This document shows, one piece after another, positions 1 to 6,082 of a stretch of 9,426 nucleotides of DNA; position 1 is the first letter of the stretch; the number at the start of each line of letters is the position of its first letter. A program made the translations under genes and the position numbers. Source of the DNA: Holosporales bacterium (GTDB taxonomy: Bacteria > Pseudomonadota > Alphaproteobacteria > RUG11792); assembly GCA_031262205.1 (NCBI GenBank), contig JAISID010000017.1, forward strand, positions 1 to 9,426, read 5' to 3'. The notes beneath the pieces were generated by a model. The model saw only the letters and a list, made by a program, of their open reading frames with translations, had not been told where the DNA came from and searched no databases.

Positions 1-493
1 CATAAGAAAATATGTTTCCGAAGAAAATAGCAATACGCCTCATACTCCTCAATCGTCGGAAGTCCAACTAGCTCGGGAAAAAGACGAAGTGATAAAACTT
101 GGAAAATCAGACGTGATAGACGATAGTTCCGATAAGGAAGAGTATCAAGAATGCGAAGACGAACACGCTTCCTCGCAGATTTACGACGAATCAAGCGACT
201 TAACTGAAAGCGTATATTCTAATAAGACGCCGAAAAAAGCAGGGCCGTTTGATAAATTAACTGAAGCCTTAAATTCCTACGGTAGGAATAAAACAAAAAT
301 TGAAAAACAACAGGATGAGTCTTTACCCGTCGATCAGTTATTTAGATCCATCGCCGAAAAAATGAAAGAACGGTTGGACAAAGATTTTGATTCAATCATC
401 GAAAAATTTGTCAAAGAACGGTTGGACAAAGATTTTGATTCAATCGTCGAAGAAATGGTTTCAAGAGAAATAGAAAAAATAAAATCGGAATAA
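1..493 (+). CDS. 3' end of a PopZ-like (DUF2497-type) polar organising protein, 5' truncated by the window edge
   Basis: The reading frame is open from base 2 to the TAA at 491-493, so 163 residues are visible and the true start lies upstream. A GTG at 89 is in frame, but the frame stays open before it and nothing favours it as the start. The visible part has a low-complexity region rich in Ser, Asp and Glu (about residues 15-75), then a charged amphipathic helical tail. The tail carries ERLDKDFDSIVEEMVSREIE near the end, which resembles the C-terminal helix of alphaproteobacterial PopZ/DUF2497 proteins (family pattern roughly W/R-L-D-x-x-L-x-x-I-V-E-x-x-V-x-x-E-I-E-R-I). PopZ self-assembles at the cell pole and anchors the ParB-parS centromere complex through that tail; an acidic disordered linker is also typical. 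Oddity: the helix is present twice because of a 48-bp tandem duplication. The family call rests on pattern recall, not a search; another acidic coiled-coil protein is possible. Confidence 0.55.
   Translation, partial: IRKYVSEENSNTPHTPQSSEVQLAREKDEVIKLGKSDVIDDSSDKEEYQECEDEHASSQIYDESSDLTESVYSNKTPKKAGPFDKLTEALNSYGRNKTKIEKQQDESLPVDQLFRSIAEKMKERLDKDFDSIIEKFVKERLDKDFDSIVEEMVSREIEKIKSE
365..460 (+). repeat. 48-bp in-frame tandem duplication (2 copies) in the PopZ-like C-terminus
   Basis: Units 365-412 and 413-460 are each 48 bases (16 codons). The first 33 bases are identical and the remainder differs by a few substitutions. They encode KERLDKDFDSIIEKFV followed by KERLDKDFDSIVEEMV. The near identity at DNA level points to a fairly recent in-frame duplication of one helix. 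Confidence 0.93.
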
Positions 494-1171
494 TTATTGA
501 CTTCTGAAACAGACGAGTTAGCGCGTCGTCGCGTTAGCCCCCTCCTCTTTCCTAGTTTCTTTCTTTTTATCGTTTTAACGCGAACGGCAAATCTTTATTA
601 CATAAACTTTCCGGCATGCAAATTTTAAAATGCGATTTCCTAGAACCTTGCGAGCAAGGTTTGCGCGCAAAAAATATGACTAAAAGAAAAGCCGTCGTTA
701 AATCGTCAACAAGAATCAATTGCAAATGAAAAGGAATCGCAGGCTCCTAGGGAATGATTCTCAACTTAGCCAATATTATTTTTCCTGCCAAAATACCGGC
801 GTTAACGGGAAGTAACCGACGTTGAAGACGCAAACCTTCCCCCAATAATATTTATCTTTTGGAACGAGGATATCTCGACCGATTTATAAAGCGACTTGTC
901 AAGGGCTATAGAGCGAACGAAGAGAGCGTCCCTTGACAAGTTACGCTTTTAATAAATCGGTATAATCGAGTGAGCCAAAAGACAAATATTATATGCTTTG
1001 TTAATAACTTCAAAATATTCCCTAGCGTCTCAGAACTTCAGTTGCAATAAACTAACGACCGGATGACGATTCAAAAATTTTTCGCCCTACAATTCATAAA
1101 ATTTCTTGCGACAAAAATAGGAGTATTACGGTATTATTTATATATTCGAGGCTCAATATAATTTATTCGCT
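494..1171. other. 678-base intergenic region between the PopZ-like gene and aspS
   Basis: No supported gene. It contains a short hairpin at 644-661 (arms AACCTTGC and GCAAGGTT) and the palindromic repeat copy at 839-992. Two small plus-strand frames touch by an overlapping ATGA: 616-729 (37 codons, open back to 556 without a start) and 726-815 (29 codons). Neither has a ribosome binding site or a recognisable product, so they may be relics or chance. No convincing terminator follows the PopZ-like gene. No well-spaced promoter was found before aspS: TTGCGA at 1106-1111 and TATTAT at 1132-1137 are 20 bases apart, which is too far. Confidence 0.5.
839..992 (+). repeat. Palindromic repeat element, copy 1 (MITE-like or long hairpin)
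   Basis: Terminal inverted repeats of 18 bases lie at 845-862 and 975-992 and differ at one base (ATAATATTTATCTTTTGG versus the complement of CCAAAAGACAAATATTAT). Nested inside are a 10-base arm pair ACCGATTTAT (878-887) / ATAAATCGGT (952-961) and a perfect 12-base pair ACTTGTCAAGGG (894-905) / CCCTTGACAAGT (930-941), with a 24-base loop. A run of five C (839-843) marks one end only and gives the element an orientation. It contains no ORF. A second copy lies inverted at 5659-5807. It may be a non-autonomous mobile element, a structured RNA or a bidirectional terminator; no target-site duplication is obvious. Confidence 0.9.
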
Positions 1172-2971
1172 ATGAAATCGAAAAACGAAACTGAATTTAG
1201 GACGCATACATGCGCCGAGCTAAGGCTTGAAAATGTTAGAGAAACAGTATCCCTTTGTGGATTTGTTCACACGATAAGAGATCACGGCGGCTTGCTTTTT
1301 GTAGATTTAAGAGACCACTACGGTATAATCCAATGCGTTTTTCGGAAAACCGATGCTTCGTTTGAAATCGCGGAAAAGTTGAAGGATGAATCGATTATAA
1401 GAGTTATTGGCAAAGTCGTAAAGAGAGACGCTCAAACTGTTAATAAGACTATGGATACTGGAGAAATTGAAGTTTATGTAGATCAAATAGAAATACTTTC
1501 GCAACCTGAAGAAATTCTTCCAGTCCAGATTAACGTTGAAAATGAATTTCCCGAGGATACGAGACTAACCTATAGATACCTTGATCTTCGGAAAAAACAA
1601 ATGCGCGACAATATAATATTACGATCTCAAGTCGTATCTCACATAAGAAAAGAAATGACGGATATGGGGTTTCTGGAGATTCAAACTCCGATTTTAACAT
1701 CCTCGTCGCCAGAAGGAGCTAGGGATTATCTGGTTCCAAGCAGGATTCATCATGGGAAATTCTACGCGTTGCCTCAAGCGCCGCAACAGTTTAAACAACT
1801 TTTAATGGTTGCGGGATTTGATAAATATTTTCAAATAGCTCCGTGTTTTAGAGACGAAGACGCGAGGGCGGATAGGTCGCCTGGAGAATTTTATCAGCTT
1901 GATTTAGAAATGAGTTTCGTTTCGCAAGAAGACGTTTTAGCAGTCGTAGAAAAAGTATTGCACAGCGCGTTTTCTAAATTTGCAAAAAGCGGTTATAAAG
2001 CGACGGATATTCCTTTCCCTAGGATTACGTTTGACGACGCTATGCTTCATTACGGAAGCGATAAACCCGACCTCAGAAATCCCCTTATAATTCAGGATTT
2101 GACAGATGTGTTTAAGAACTCTGGATTTACCGCTTTTGCAAACGGCATAAAAAACGGGGCAAAAGTTAGAAGCATAAACGTTCCCAGTCGCGCGAGCGAG
2201 CCTCGCGGGTTTTTTGACAAATTAAACAATTGGGCAAAGGAAGAACTCAAACTCCCCGGTCTCGGCTATATTTCAATGATTTCAAATTCGGAGTTTAAGG
2301 GGCCGATTGTAAAATTTTTGAATGAGAACGAATTGACAGAGATAGCGAAAATCAACAACATGAATCCTGGAGACGTCGTATTCTTCATTTGCGATAAAGA
2401 CGCGGCTAGGTTGGCGGGAATAGTTAGAACTAAAATTGCCGAGACTTTAGACCTTATAGAAAAAAATGTTTATAAATTCTGTTGGATTATTGATTTCCCA
2501 ATGTTTGAATACGACGAAGACGCGAAGCAAATTATTTTTTCTCACAATCCTTTTTCCATGCCGCAGGGAGGTCTCGACAGCTTAAATAATAAAAATCCGC
2601 TGGAAATAAAGGCATATCAATACGATATTTGTTGCAACGGCATCGAACTATCAAGCGGAGCCATTAGAAACCACGTTCCAGAAGCGATGTATAAAGCGTT
2701 CGAAATCGCCGGATATAGTAAAGACGTAGTTGATAATAAATTTAAAGCGATGATCAAAGCGTTTAAATACGGCGCTCCTCCCCACGGCGGTTGCGCTCCT
2801 GGAATCGACAGAATCGTCATGCTTCTTGCGGAAACGGAGAATATTAGAGAGGTAATCGCCTTCCCATTCAATCAACAAGCCCAAGACTTAATGATGGAAG
2901 CCCCGACGAACGTTACAGAGCAACAATTGAAAGATTTGCACATTTCAATCCTACCCAAAATTAAGAAGTAA
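1172..2971 (+). CDS. aspS: Aspartyl-tRNA synthetase (bacterial type, probably non-discriminating)
   Basis: This 599-residue class II synthetase charges tRNA-Asp with aspartate in the cytoplasm; the length is normal for bacterial AspRS. Domains in order: N-terminal OB-fold anticodon-binding domain (about 10-115), motif 1 region with YRYLDLR (134-140), TPILTSSSPEGARDYLVPSR (172-191), the aspartate-binding QAPQQFKQLLM stretch (202-212), motif 2 with FRDEDARADR (226-235), the bacterial GAD insertion (about 295-420), and motif 3 GAPPHGGCAPGIDRIVMLL (534-552) with its ATP-binding Arg547. The SPGEF sequence after motif 2 is alphaproteobacterial in style. RDHGG (36-40) has His where discriminating enzymes such as E. 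coli AspRS have Leu (RDLGS), which suggests it also aspartylates tRNA-Asn for later amidation by GatCAB. The ATG at 1172 fits the usual N-terminus. No good Shine-Dalgarno is visible (a GAGG lies about 20 bases upstream). It is flanked by large spacers, so not part of a visible operon. Confidence 0.98.
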   Translation: MKSKNETEFRTHTCAELRLENVRETVSLCGFVHTIRDHGGLLFVDLRDHYGIIQCVFRKTDASFEIAEKLKDESIIRVIGKVVKRDAQTVNKTMDTGEIEVYVDQIEILSQPEEILPVQINVENEFPEDTRLTYRYLDLRKKQMRDNIILRSQVVSHIRKEMTDMGFLEIQTPILTSSSPEGARDYLVPSRIHHGKFYALPQAPQQFKQLLMVAGFDKYFQIAPCFRDEDARADRSPGEFYQLDLEMSFVSQEDVLAVVEKVLHSAFSKFAKSGYKATDIPFPRITFDDAMLHYGSDKPDLRNPLIIQDLTDVFKNSGFTAFANGIKNGAKVRSINVPSRASEPRGFFDKLNNWAKEELKLPGLGYISMISNSEFKGPIVKFLNENELTEIAKINNMNPGDVVFFICDKDAARLAGIVRTKIAETLDLIEKNVYKFCWIIDFPMFEYDEDAKQIIFSHNPFSMPQGGLDSLNNKNPLEIKAYQYDICCNGIELSSGAIRNHVPEAMYKAFEIAGYSKDVVDNKFKAMIKAFKYGAPPHGGCAPGIDRIVMLLAETENIREVIAFPFNQQAQDLMMEAPTNVTEQQLKDLHISILPKIKK

Positions 2972-3713
2972 GTTTTAGCGATACTGGTTTATAAAGCAAC
3001 TTCATTAAGTTAAACAAGTCGCGGGAATCCTCTTAAACTAATTACAGCTTATTGGAAATAATTATCTTTTAATACGGCGATAGGTTTAAAGAAAGATCAA
3101 GCAATTGATCGCAACTCTCTCTATCATCTTCGACAACCGGAACTACTACAGAAATTATCCCGAACATTTTACCCGTCCATCTCTAAAGTTATCGCTATCA
3201 AGTTTATCGGCTATCCATAAATGCTTCTCTCCTTATCCTCTCTATTGCGATATCCCTACCGCTTCTTAGAACCATTTTCTGGTCGCCCCCTCTTGTGAGA
3301 GATATTCTATTTGTTGCTATCACTAATACTTTAGCCATTCTTAGCCTTATTATTTCCTTATTCTTTACTGTTATTCCATCTTTCTGTTAAATTATTTATC
3401 GTTCCTTCTGTATATATACTTATACATAAAATTATCCATAATTCAACTTTATTGATAATATATTCGTCCACAGAGCAATATATTTAAAAACAGAATATTT
3501 CTGATTACTAACGCCAAATCTTCGCAGCAATCTGAAATTTTAGAAAACAAAAAATGACCTTCGCTATTATGGCAATACTCGTTCTCCTAATTATTAACTA
3601 TGTCCAAAAATTTGAAACAACATTCTGCTTTCCTAGGTAATAGATGCTCCCAAAATATTTCCGTCGGTATTTTATTTGCTTTGTTCCTATGATGTATCGA
3701 GGGGATTATTCCT
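2972..3713. other. 742-base region without an intact gene, between aspS and the HEAT-like gene
   Basis: aspS and the minus-strand gene converge here. No clear intrinsic terminator is visible for either. A small hairpin lies at 3095-3110 (GATCAA, loop GCAA, TTGATC) without a T tract. The minus strand at about 3069-3386 shows protein-like but broken reading frames, listed separately as a possible pseudogene. The remainder is AT-rich with no recognisable element. Confidence 0.5.
3069..3386 (-). pseudogene. Possible decayed gene, product unrecognised
   Basis: Read leftwards, a frame opens at 3386, has an ATG at 3336-3338 and runs to a TAA at 3204-3206. It gives 44 residues from that ATG, including LVIATNRISLTRGGDQ and RDIAIERIRREAF, which look like real protein rather than random AT-rich translation. 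A second frame bridges the next bases (DKLDSDNFRDGRVK). The original frame then resumes at an ATG (3165-3167) with GIISVVVPVVEDDRESCDQL and stops at 3069-3071. Two compensating frameshifts in an old gene would explain this pattern. I do not recognise the family, and chance cannot be excluded in a region this short. Confidence 0.25.
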
Positions 3714-4760
3714 TCACTTGTATAGTTTTAAAAATTCCCATATATCTTGAGTAATAAGAGCAGGTTTTTTATCGGCAATTTCTCTTAAAGTATCATGGGC
3801 TTCTTTTGTTAAATTTTGATTACAATGAGTCTGCATATTGATTGCTAAGGATTTTATGATAAATGACGAACTCTTCGTACATATACCTTTTTCTACGATT
3901 TCTTTAATAACCTCAAGTATACTAGAACCTTCATCGTCATTTCCTTCTTCCTCGTTTTGGAAGGTTAGCAATAGATATTCTGTGATTTTCAGAGTAAATT
4001 CCGGATTTGCTATTGCGATACTTTTCAATGCCCAAATTATATTAATTTTTATATCCAAATTGCTTTCATTTTCCATAACTTGTTTAAATAAGCCTAAGTC
4101 TATGTATTTTGAAGCGGCCAATTCAGGATTTACATTTATGATTTTTTCTAATGCAAGAGCCGCTCCTTGCCGTATATTCCCTATTTCCATCTGCATCATT
4201 TGCAATAAAATGTTTATAAGTTCTGGAGAGACAAATTTATATTTAGGTTTTATAACTTCTATGAAAGTATCAAATACGGCATTTTCTTGAATTATTCTCT
4301 CTAGCAATGTACTTAGGTTGCGTTCAGCGATTTCTGGCTTTACTTTTAATGCTTTGCCTAAGATTAAAATTGTGCCTCTCGAGGTTTGCATGAGCGATAA
4401 AGCGGCCATAAACTTTGGAGTAACAATTTCCGGCTCTTTCTCGATTAATCGAGCTAGTTCTCTTCTGCCTTGAACGCTTCTAAGAAGATTTAGTCTTTGT
4501 CCTTCTTGCAATTCCTGTATCATACTGTTTGCCATACTTTGAATGCTTCGCATACTTTCCATAAATGAATCGTATAATTCCTGCGTCGTTCTCGCGGTGT
4601 TGGTTCTAACTACCACTGGTTTATATTCAACTCCAAGTATCTCGTATATATTCTTAATTGTCCCTTTGATGCTTTTCATTACATCGAGGAGTTGAGAACC
4701 GCGAGCGTCCGCCCAATTTAAGATTAGAATTGTATATAACAGTATTCTTCTGATTTTCAA
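3714..4760 (-). CDS. Exported HEAT-like alpha-solenoid repeat protein, function unknown
   Basis: This 348-residue protein has a probable Sec signal peptide: MKIRR, a hydrophobic core to about residue 16, and a likely cut after ADA (residue 19). From residue 102 onward a helical repeat recurs near residues 102, 134, 166, 204, 245, 285 and 325, a spacing of 32-41. Its centre reads KEPEIV, VKPEIA, VSPELI, VNPELA, ANPEFT and KKPALI, flanked by leucine-rich helices; the unit at 285 is more divergent. This resembles HEAT or Armadillo solenoids, which act as protein-binding scaffolds. An acidic loop (EEEGNDDEGSS, 270-280) interrupts the array. The start is TTG at 4760, supported by AAGAAAGG eight bases upstream and by the signal peptide it supplies; the next in-frame ATG is codon 28 and would lose that signal. 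There are no catalytic motifs. Export plus solenoid fold suits a periplasmic scaffold or a host-directed factor, but that is inference. Confidence 0.8.
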   Translation of the reverse strand: MKIRRILLYTILILNWADARGSQLLDVMKSIKGTIKNIYEILGVEYKPVVVRTNTARTTQELYDSFMESMRSIQSMANSMIQELQEGQRLNLLRSVQGRRELARLIEKEPEIVTPKFMAALSLMQTSRGTILILGKALKVKPEIAERNLSTLLERIIQENAVFDTFIEVIKPKYKFVSPELINILLQMMQMEIGNIRQGAALALEKIINVNPELAASKYIDLGLFKQVMENESNLDIKINIIWALKSIAIANPEFTLKITEYLLLTFQNEEEGNDDEGSSILEVIKEIVEKGICTKSSSFIIKSLAINMQTHCNQNLTKEAHDTLREIADKKPALITQDIWEFLKLYK

Positions 4761-4768
4761 TATATTAG

Positions 4769-4776
4769 CCTTTCTT
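4769..4776 (-). promoter_or_regulatory. Ribosome binding site that decides a TTG start
   Basis: On the minus strand AAGAAAGG ends eight bases before the TTG at 4760-4758, an ideal Shine-Dalgarno spacing. No comparable site precedes the internal ATG at codon 28. Confidence 0.7.
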
Positions 4777-4859
4777 GCTCGCTGGTTGTTAGTTTGTTAG
4801 TAATAATTGATTTTCCTTAATCTTAATTCAAAAACCAATTTAAATTTTACTGTAAAATC

Positions 4860-4894
4860 AAAAAAAAAAAAACTTGTATCCCTATCTAAGTTTT
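4860..4894 (-). terminator. Possible intrinsic terminator for tRNA-Ser
   Basis: On the minus strand, about 30 bases past the tRNA 3' end, a 7-bp stem (AAAACTT / AAGTTTT, plus-strand arms 4869-4875 and 4888-4894) with a 12-base loop is followed by an unbroken run of 13 T. The stem is AT-rich and weak, but the T tract is strong and the position fits. Confidence 0.45.
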
Positions 4895-4923
4895 CCACTC
4901 AAAAGCGAAAGAGTAAATAAAAA

Positions 4924-5016
4924 TGGCGGAGAGAGGGGGATTCGAACCCCCGATACGGAATTTCTCCGTATGACGGTTTAGCAAACCGTTGCCTTCAGCC
5001 TCTCGGCCATCTCTCC
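4924..5016 (-). tRNA. tRNA-Ser, anticodon GCU
   Basis: The minus strand gives a 93-nt tRNA starting GGAGAGATGGCC and ending with an encoded CCA (plus-strand TGG at 4924-4926). The acceptor stem pairs GGAGAGA with TCTCTCC, with discriminator G. The T arm is GGGGGTTCGAATCCCCC. The anticodon arm is ACGGT-TTGCTAA-ACCGT, with anticodon GCT complementary to 4980-4982, so it reads AGC and AGU serine codons. A long variable arm (TACGGA / TCCGTA) is the class II hallmark of tRNA-Ser. It has its own promoter-like site upstream and is divergent from rpsT. Confidence 0.97.
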
Positions 5017-5027
5017 ATTTTTTAATT

Positions 5028-5056
5028 ATCCTACCACTCTATATTTTATCGGTCAA
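5028..5056 (-). promoter_or_regulatory. Predicted sigma-70 type promoter of tRNA-Ser
   Basis: On the minus strand TTGACC (complement of 5051-5056) and TAGGAT (complement of 5028-5033) are separated by exactly 17 bases. The -10 ends 11 bases before the first tRNA base, leaving a 5' leader of a few nucleotides. Confidence 0.6.
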
Positions 5057-5109
5057 TTTGAAATCTTTCTTTTATTCTTAACAGTCGCGACGGCCGCTTT
5101 TTATATTTG

Positions 5110-5138
5110 TTGACGCTAAGACCAAAAAATGCTAGCAT
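5110..5138 (+). promoter_or_regulatory. Predicted sigma-70 type promoter of rpsT
   Basis: TTGACG (5110-5115), a 17-base spacer and TAGCAT (5133-5138) preceded by TGC, which fits an extended -10. Transcription would start near 5145 and leave a leader of about 30 bases before the ATG at 5176. Confidence 0.6.
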
Positions 5139-5175
5139 AGTCTTGTAATAAATGTTTGTTTTAGTATAGTAAAGC

Positions 5176-5457
5176 ATGGCTTCTCACAAATCCGCTCAAA
5201 AAAGCATTAGAAAAACAATTAAACAGCATGCCGTCAATCAAAATAGATTAAGCAGGATTAGGACTTTTATAAAGAAACTCGAACGCGCGATAGTTGAAAA
5301 TACGACGCAAGAAAGTATTTCAACTGCGTTTTCAAAAATGCAAAAGGAAATTATGAAAGGCGTTGGTAAAAAAGTGTTTCATAAAAATGCCGCCGCAAGA
5401 AAAATTTCCAGAATATCGCGTAAAATTAAACAAACAACAGACGCTAAAGCAAATTAA
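5176..5457 (+). CDS. rpsT: 30S ribosomal protein S20
   Basis: This 93-residue, Lys/Arg-rich all-helical protein binds 16S rRNA (5' domain and helix 44) and stabilises the body of the 30S subunit. Family features are the MASHKSAQKSIRK N-terminus, AVNQNRLSRIRTFIKK (19-34) and the conserved C-terminal GKKVFHKNAAARKISRI (about 64-80). The length is slightly above the usual 85-90 residues because of a short C-terminal extension. The ATG at 5176 gives the canonical N-terminus although no clear Shine-Dalgarno precedes it. It appears monocistronic: its own promoter lies upstream, the divergent tRNA-Ser precedes it, and a hairpin and a large spacer follow. Confidence 0.97.
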   Translation: MASHKSAQKSIRKTIKQHAVNQNRLSRIRTFIKKLERAIVENTTQESISTAFSKMQKEIMKGVGKKVFHKNAAARKISRISRKIKQTTDAKAN

Positions 5458-5492
5458 AATCCTAATGGCCCTCGCTCCTTCCCCTTTTCGTT

Positions 5493-5508
5493 CGCGAGGC
5501 GGCTCGCG
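5493..5508 (+). other. GC-rich hairpin shortly after rpsT
   Basis: Arms CGCGAG (5493-5498) and CTCGCG (5503-5508) with loop GCGG form a stable 6-bp stem 35 bases after the rpsT stop. It has no T tract on either strand, so it is not a classical intrinsic terminator, though it could protect the mRNA 3' end or assist termination. Confidence 0.45.
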
Positions 5509-5658
5509 CGTAAATAAAAACAGGACGATGAGATTTAAAAGATGGTATTTATTAATCCATAGTTCCATTACAAAAGGGAATCGTTCCTTAAAGCAAAGCA
5601 ACGGTTCTAATACTCTAATTGACTATAACTATAATTGTCTCACTGCTCGTTCGTATCC

Positions 5659-5807
5659 ATAATATTTATCTTTTGGCGTCCTTCGATTATACCGATTTAT
5701 TAGAAGCGTAACTTGTCAAGGGACGCTTCGCTCTATTGCCCTTGACAAGTCGCTTTATAAATCGGTCTCCTTTCTCTCGTTCCGAAAGATAAATATTATT
5801 GGGGGGG
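5659..5807 (-). repeat. Palindromic repeat element, copy 2 (inverted relative to copy 1)
   Basis: Terminal repeats lie at 5659-5676 and 5782-5799. The nested arms are ACCGATTTAT (5691-5700) / ATAAATCGGT (5757-5766) and ACTTGTCAAGGG (5711-5722) / CCCTTGACAAGT (5739-5750), with a 16-base loop. The G run at 5801-5807 matches the C run of copy 1 once reverse-complemented, which fixes the orientation. Aligned to copy 1 it differs mainly by an 8-base deletion in the loop and by scattered changes between outer and inner arms, while the arms themselves are almost unchanged. Confidence 0.9.
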
Positions 5808-6034
5808 AATGATTTGATCTCTAACACCAATTACGCATTTATATGGAGCTATACAAAACGCTCGGGATTATCCCCCATAAAACTGGGGTTCTTATAAACA
5901 AAGCGTCGCTGCGGAATTTGAACGGCCTATAACTATGTTAGTTAGGGATGCCTTTTTATGAAAATCAAACTTCAAAATCGCGATCTCGCATTATGAAATG
6001 ATTTCCTTAAAATTTACATAACAGCCAAAATAAC

Positions 6035-6058
6035 GGAGATATCCGTATGAATATCTCC
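6035..6058 (-). terminator. Probable terminator of the 228-residue protein gene
   Basis: A perfect 8-bp stem GGAGATAT (6035-6042) / ATATCTCC (6051-6058) with an 8-base loop lies 24 bases past the stop codon at 6083. On the minus strand it is followed by the T-rich GTTATTTT. The plus strand beyond it lacks a T run, so it serves the minus-strand gene. Confidence 0.6.
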
Positions 6059-6082
6059 ATTAGAATTTATATAATACGTTAA

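Larger units (their letters stand above)
5458..6082. other. 625-base intergenic region between rpsT and the 228-residue protein gene
   Basis: The two genes converge here. The region contains a hairpin at 5493-5508, palindromic repeat copy 2 at 5659-5807, and the terminator-like hairpin of the minus-strand gene at 6035-6058. A plus-strand frame running out of rpsT to 5662 is a shadow frame with no family signal. Nothing else is recognisable between 5808 and 6030. Confidence 0.5.

Noticed and set aside
89..493. Treating the first gene as a complete 134-residue protein starting at the GTG at 89.
   Set aside because: The frame is open back to base 2 with similar acidic, protein-like content and no ribosome binding site at 89, so the gene is more likely cut by the window edge.
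616..815. Two small plus-strand frames (37 and 29 codons) joined by an overlapping ATGA, resembling a tiny operon.
   Set aside because: Neither has a ribosome binding site or a recognisable product, and the first overlaps a hairpin. Too weak to call as genes.
1106..1137. TTGCGA and TATTAT as an aspS promoter.
   Set aside because: The spacer is 20 bases, outside the usual 16-18 range.
3554..3640. 28-residue hydrophobic plus-strand frame (MTFAIMAILVLLIINYVQKF...) like a small membrane toxin.
   Set aside because: No ribosome binding site or promoter, no antisense RNA partner visible, and short hydrophobic frames arise easily in AT-rich DNA.
3838..4290. 150-residue plus-strand frame inside the HEAT-like gene.
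   Set aside because: It is antisense to a gene with a signal peptide, periodic repeats and a ribosome binding site; its composition is the mirror of that gene.
5363..5662. 99-residue plus-strand frame overlapping the end of rpsT and entering the spacer.
   Set aside because: It begins inside rpsT in another frame and ends at the palindromic repeat; no family signal.
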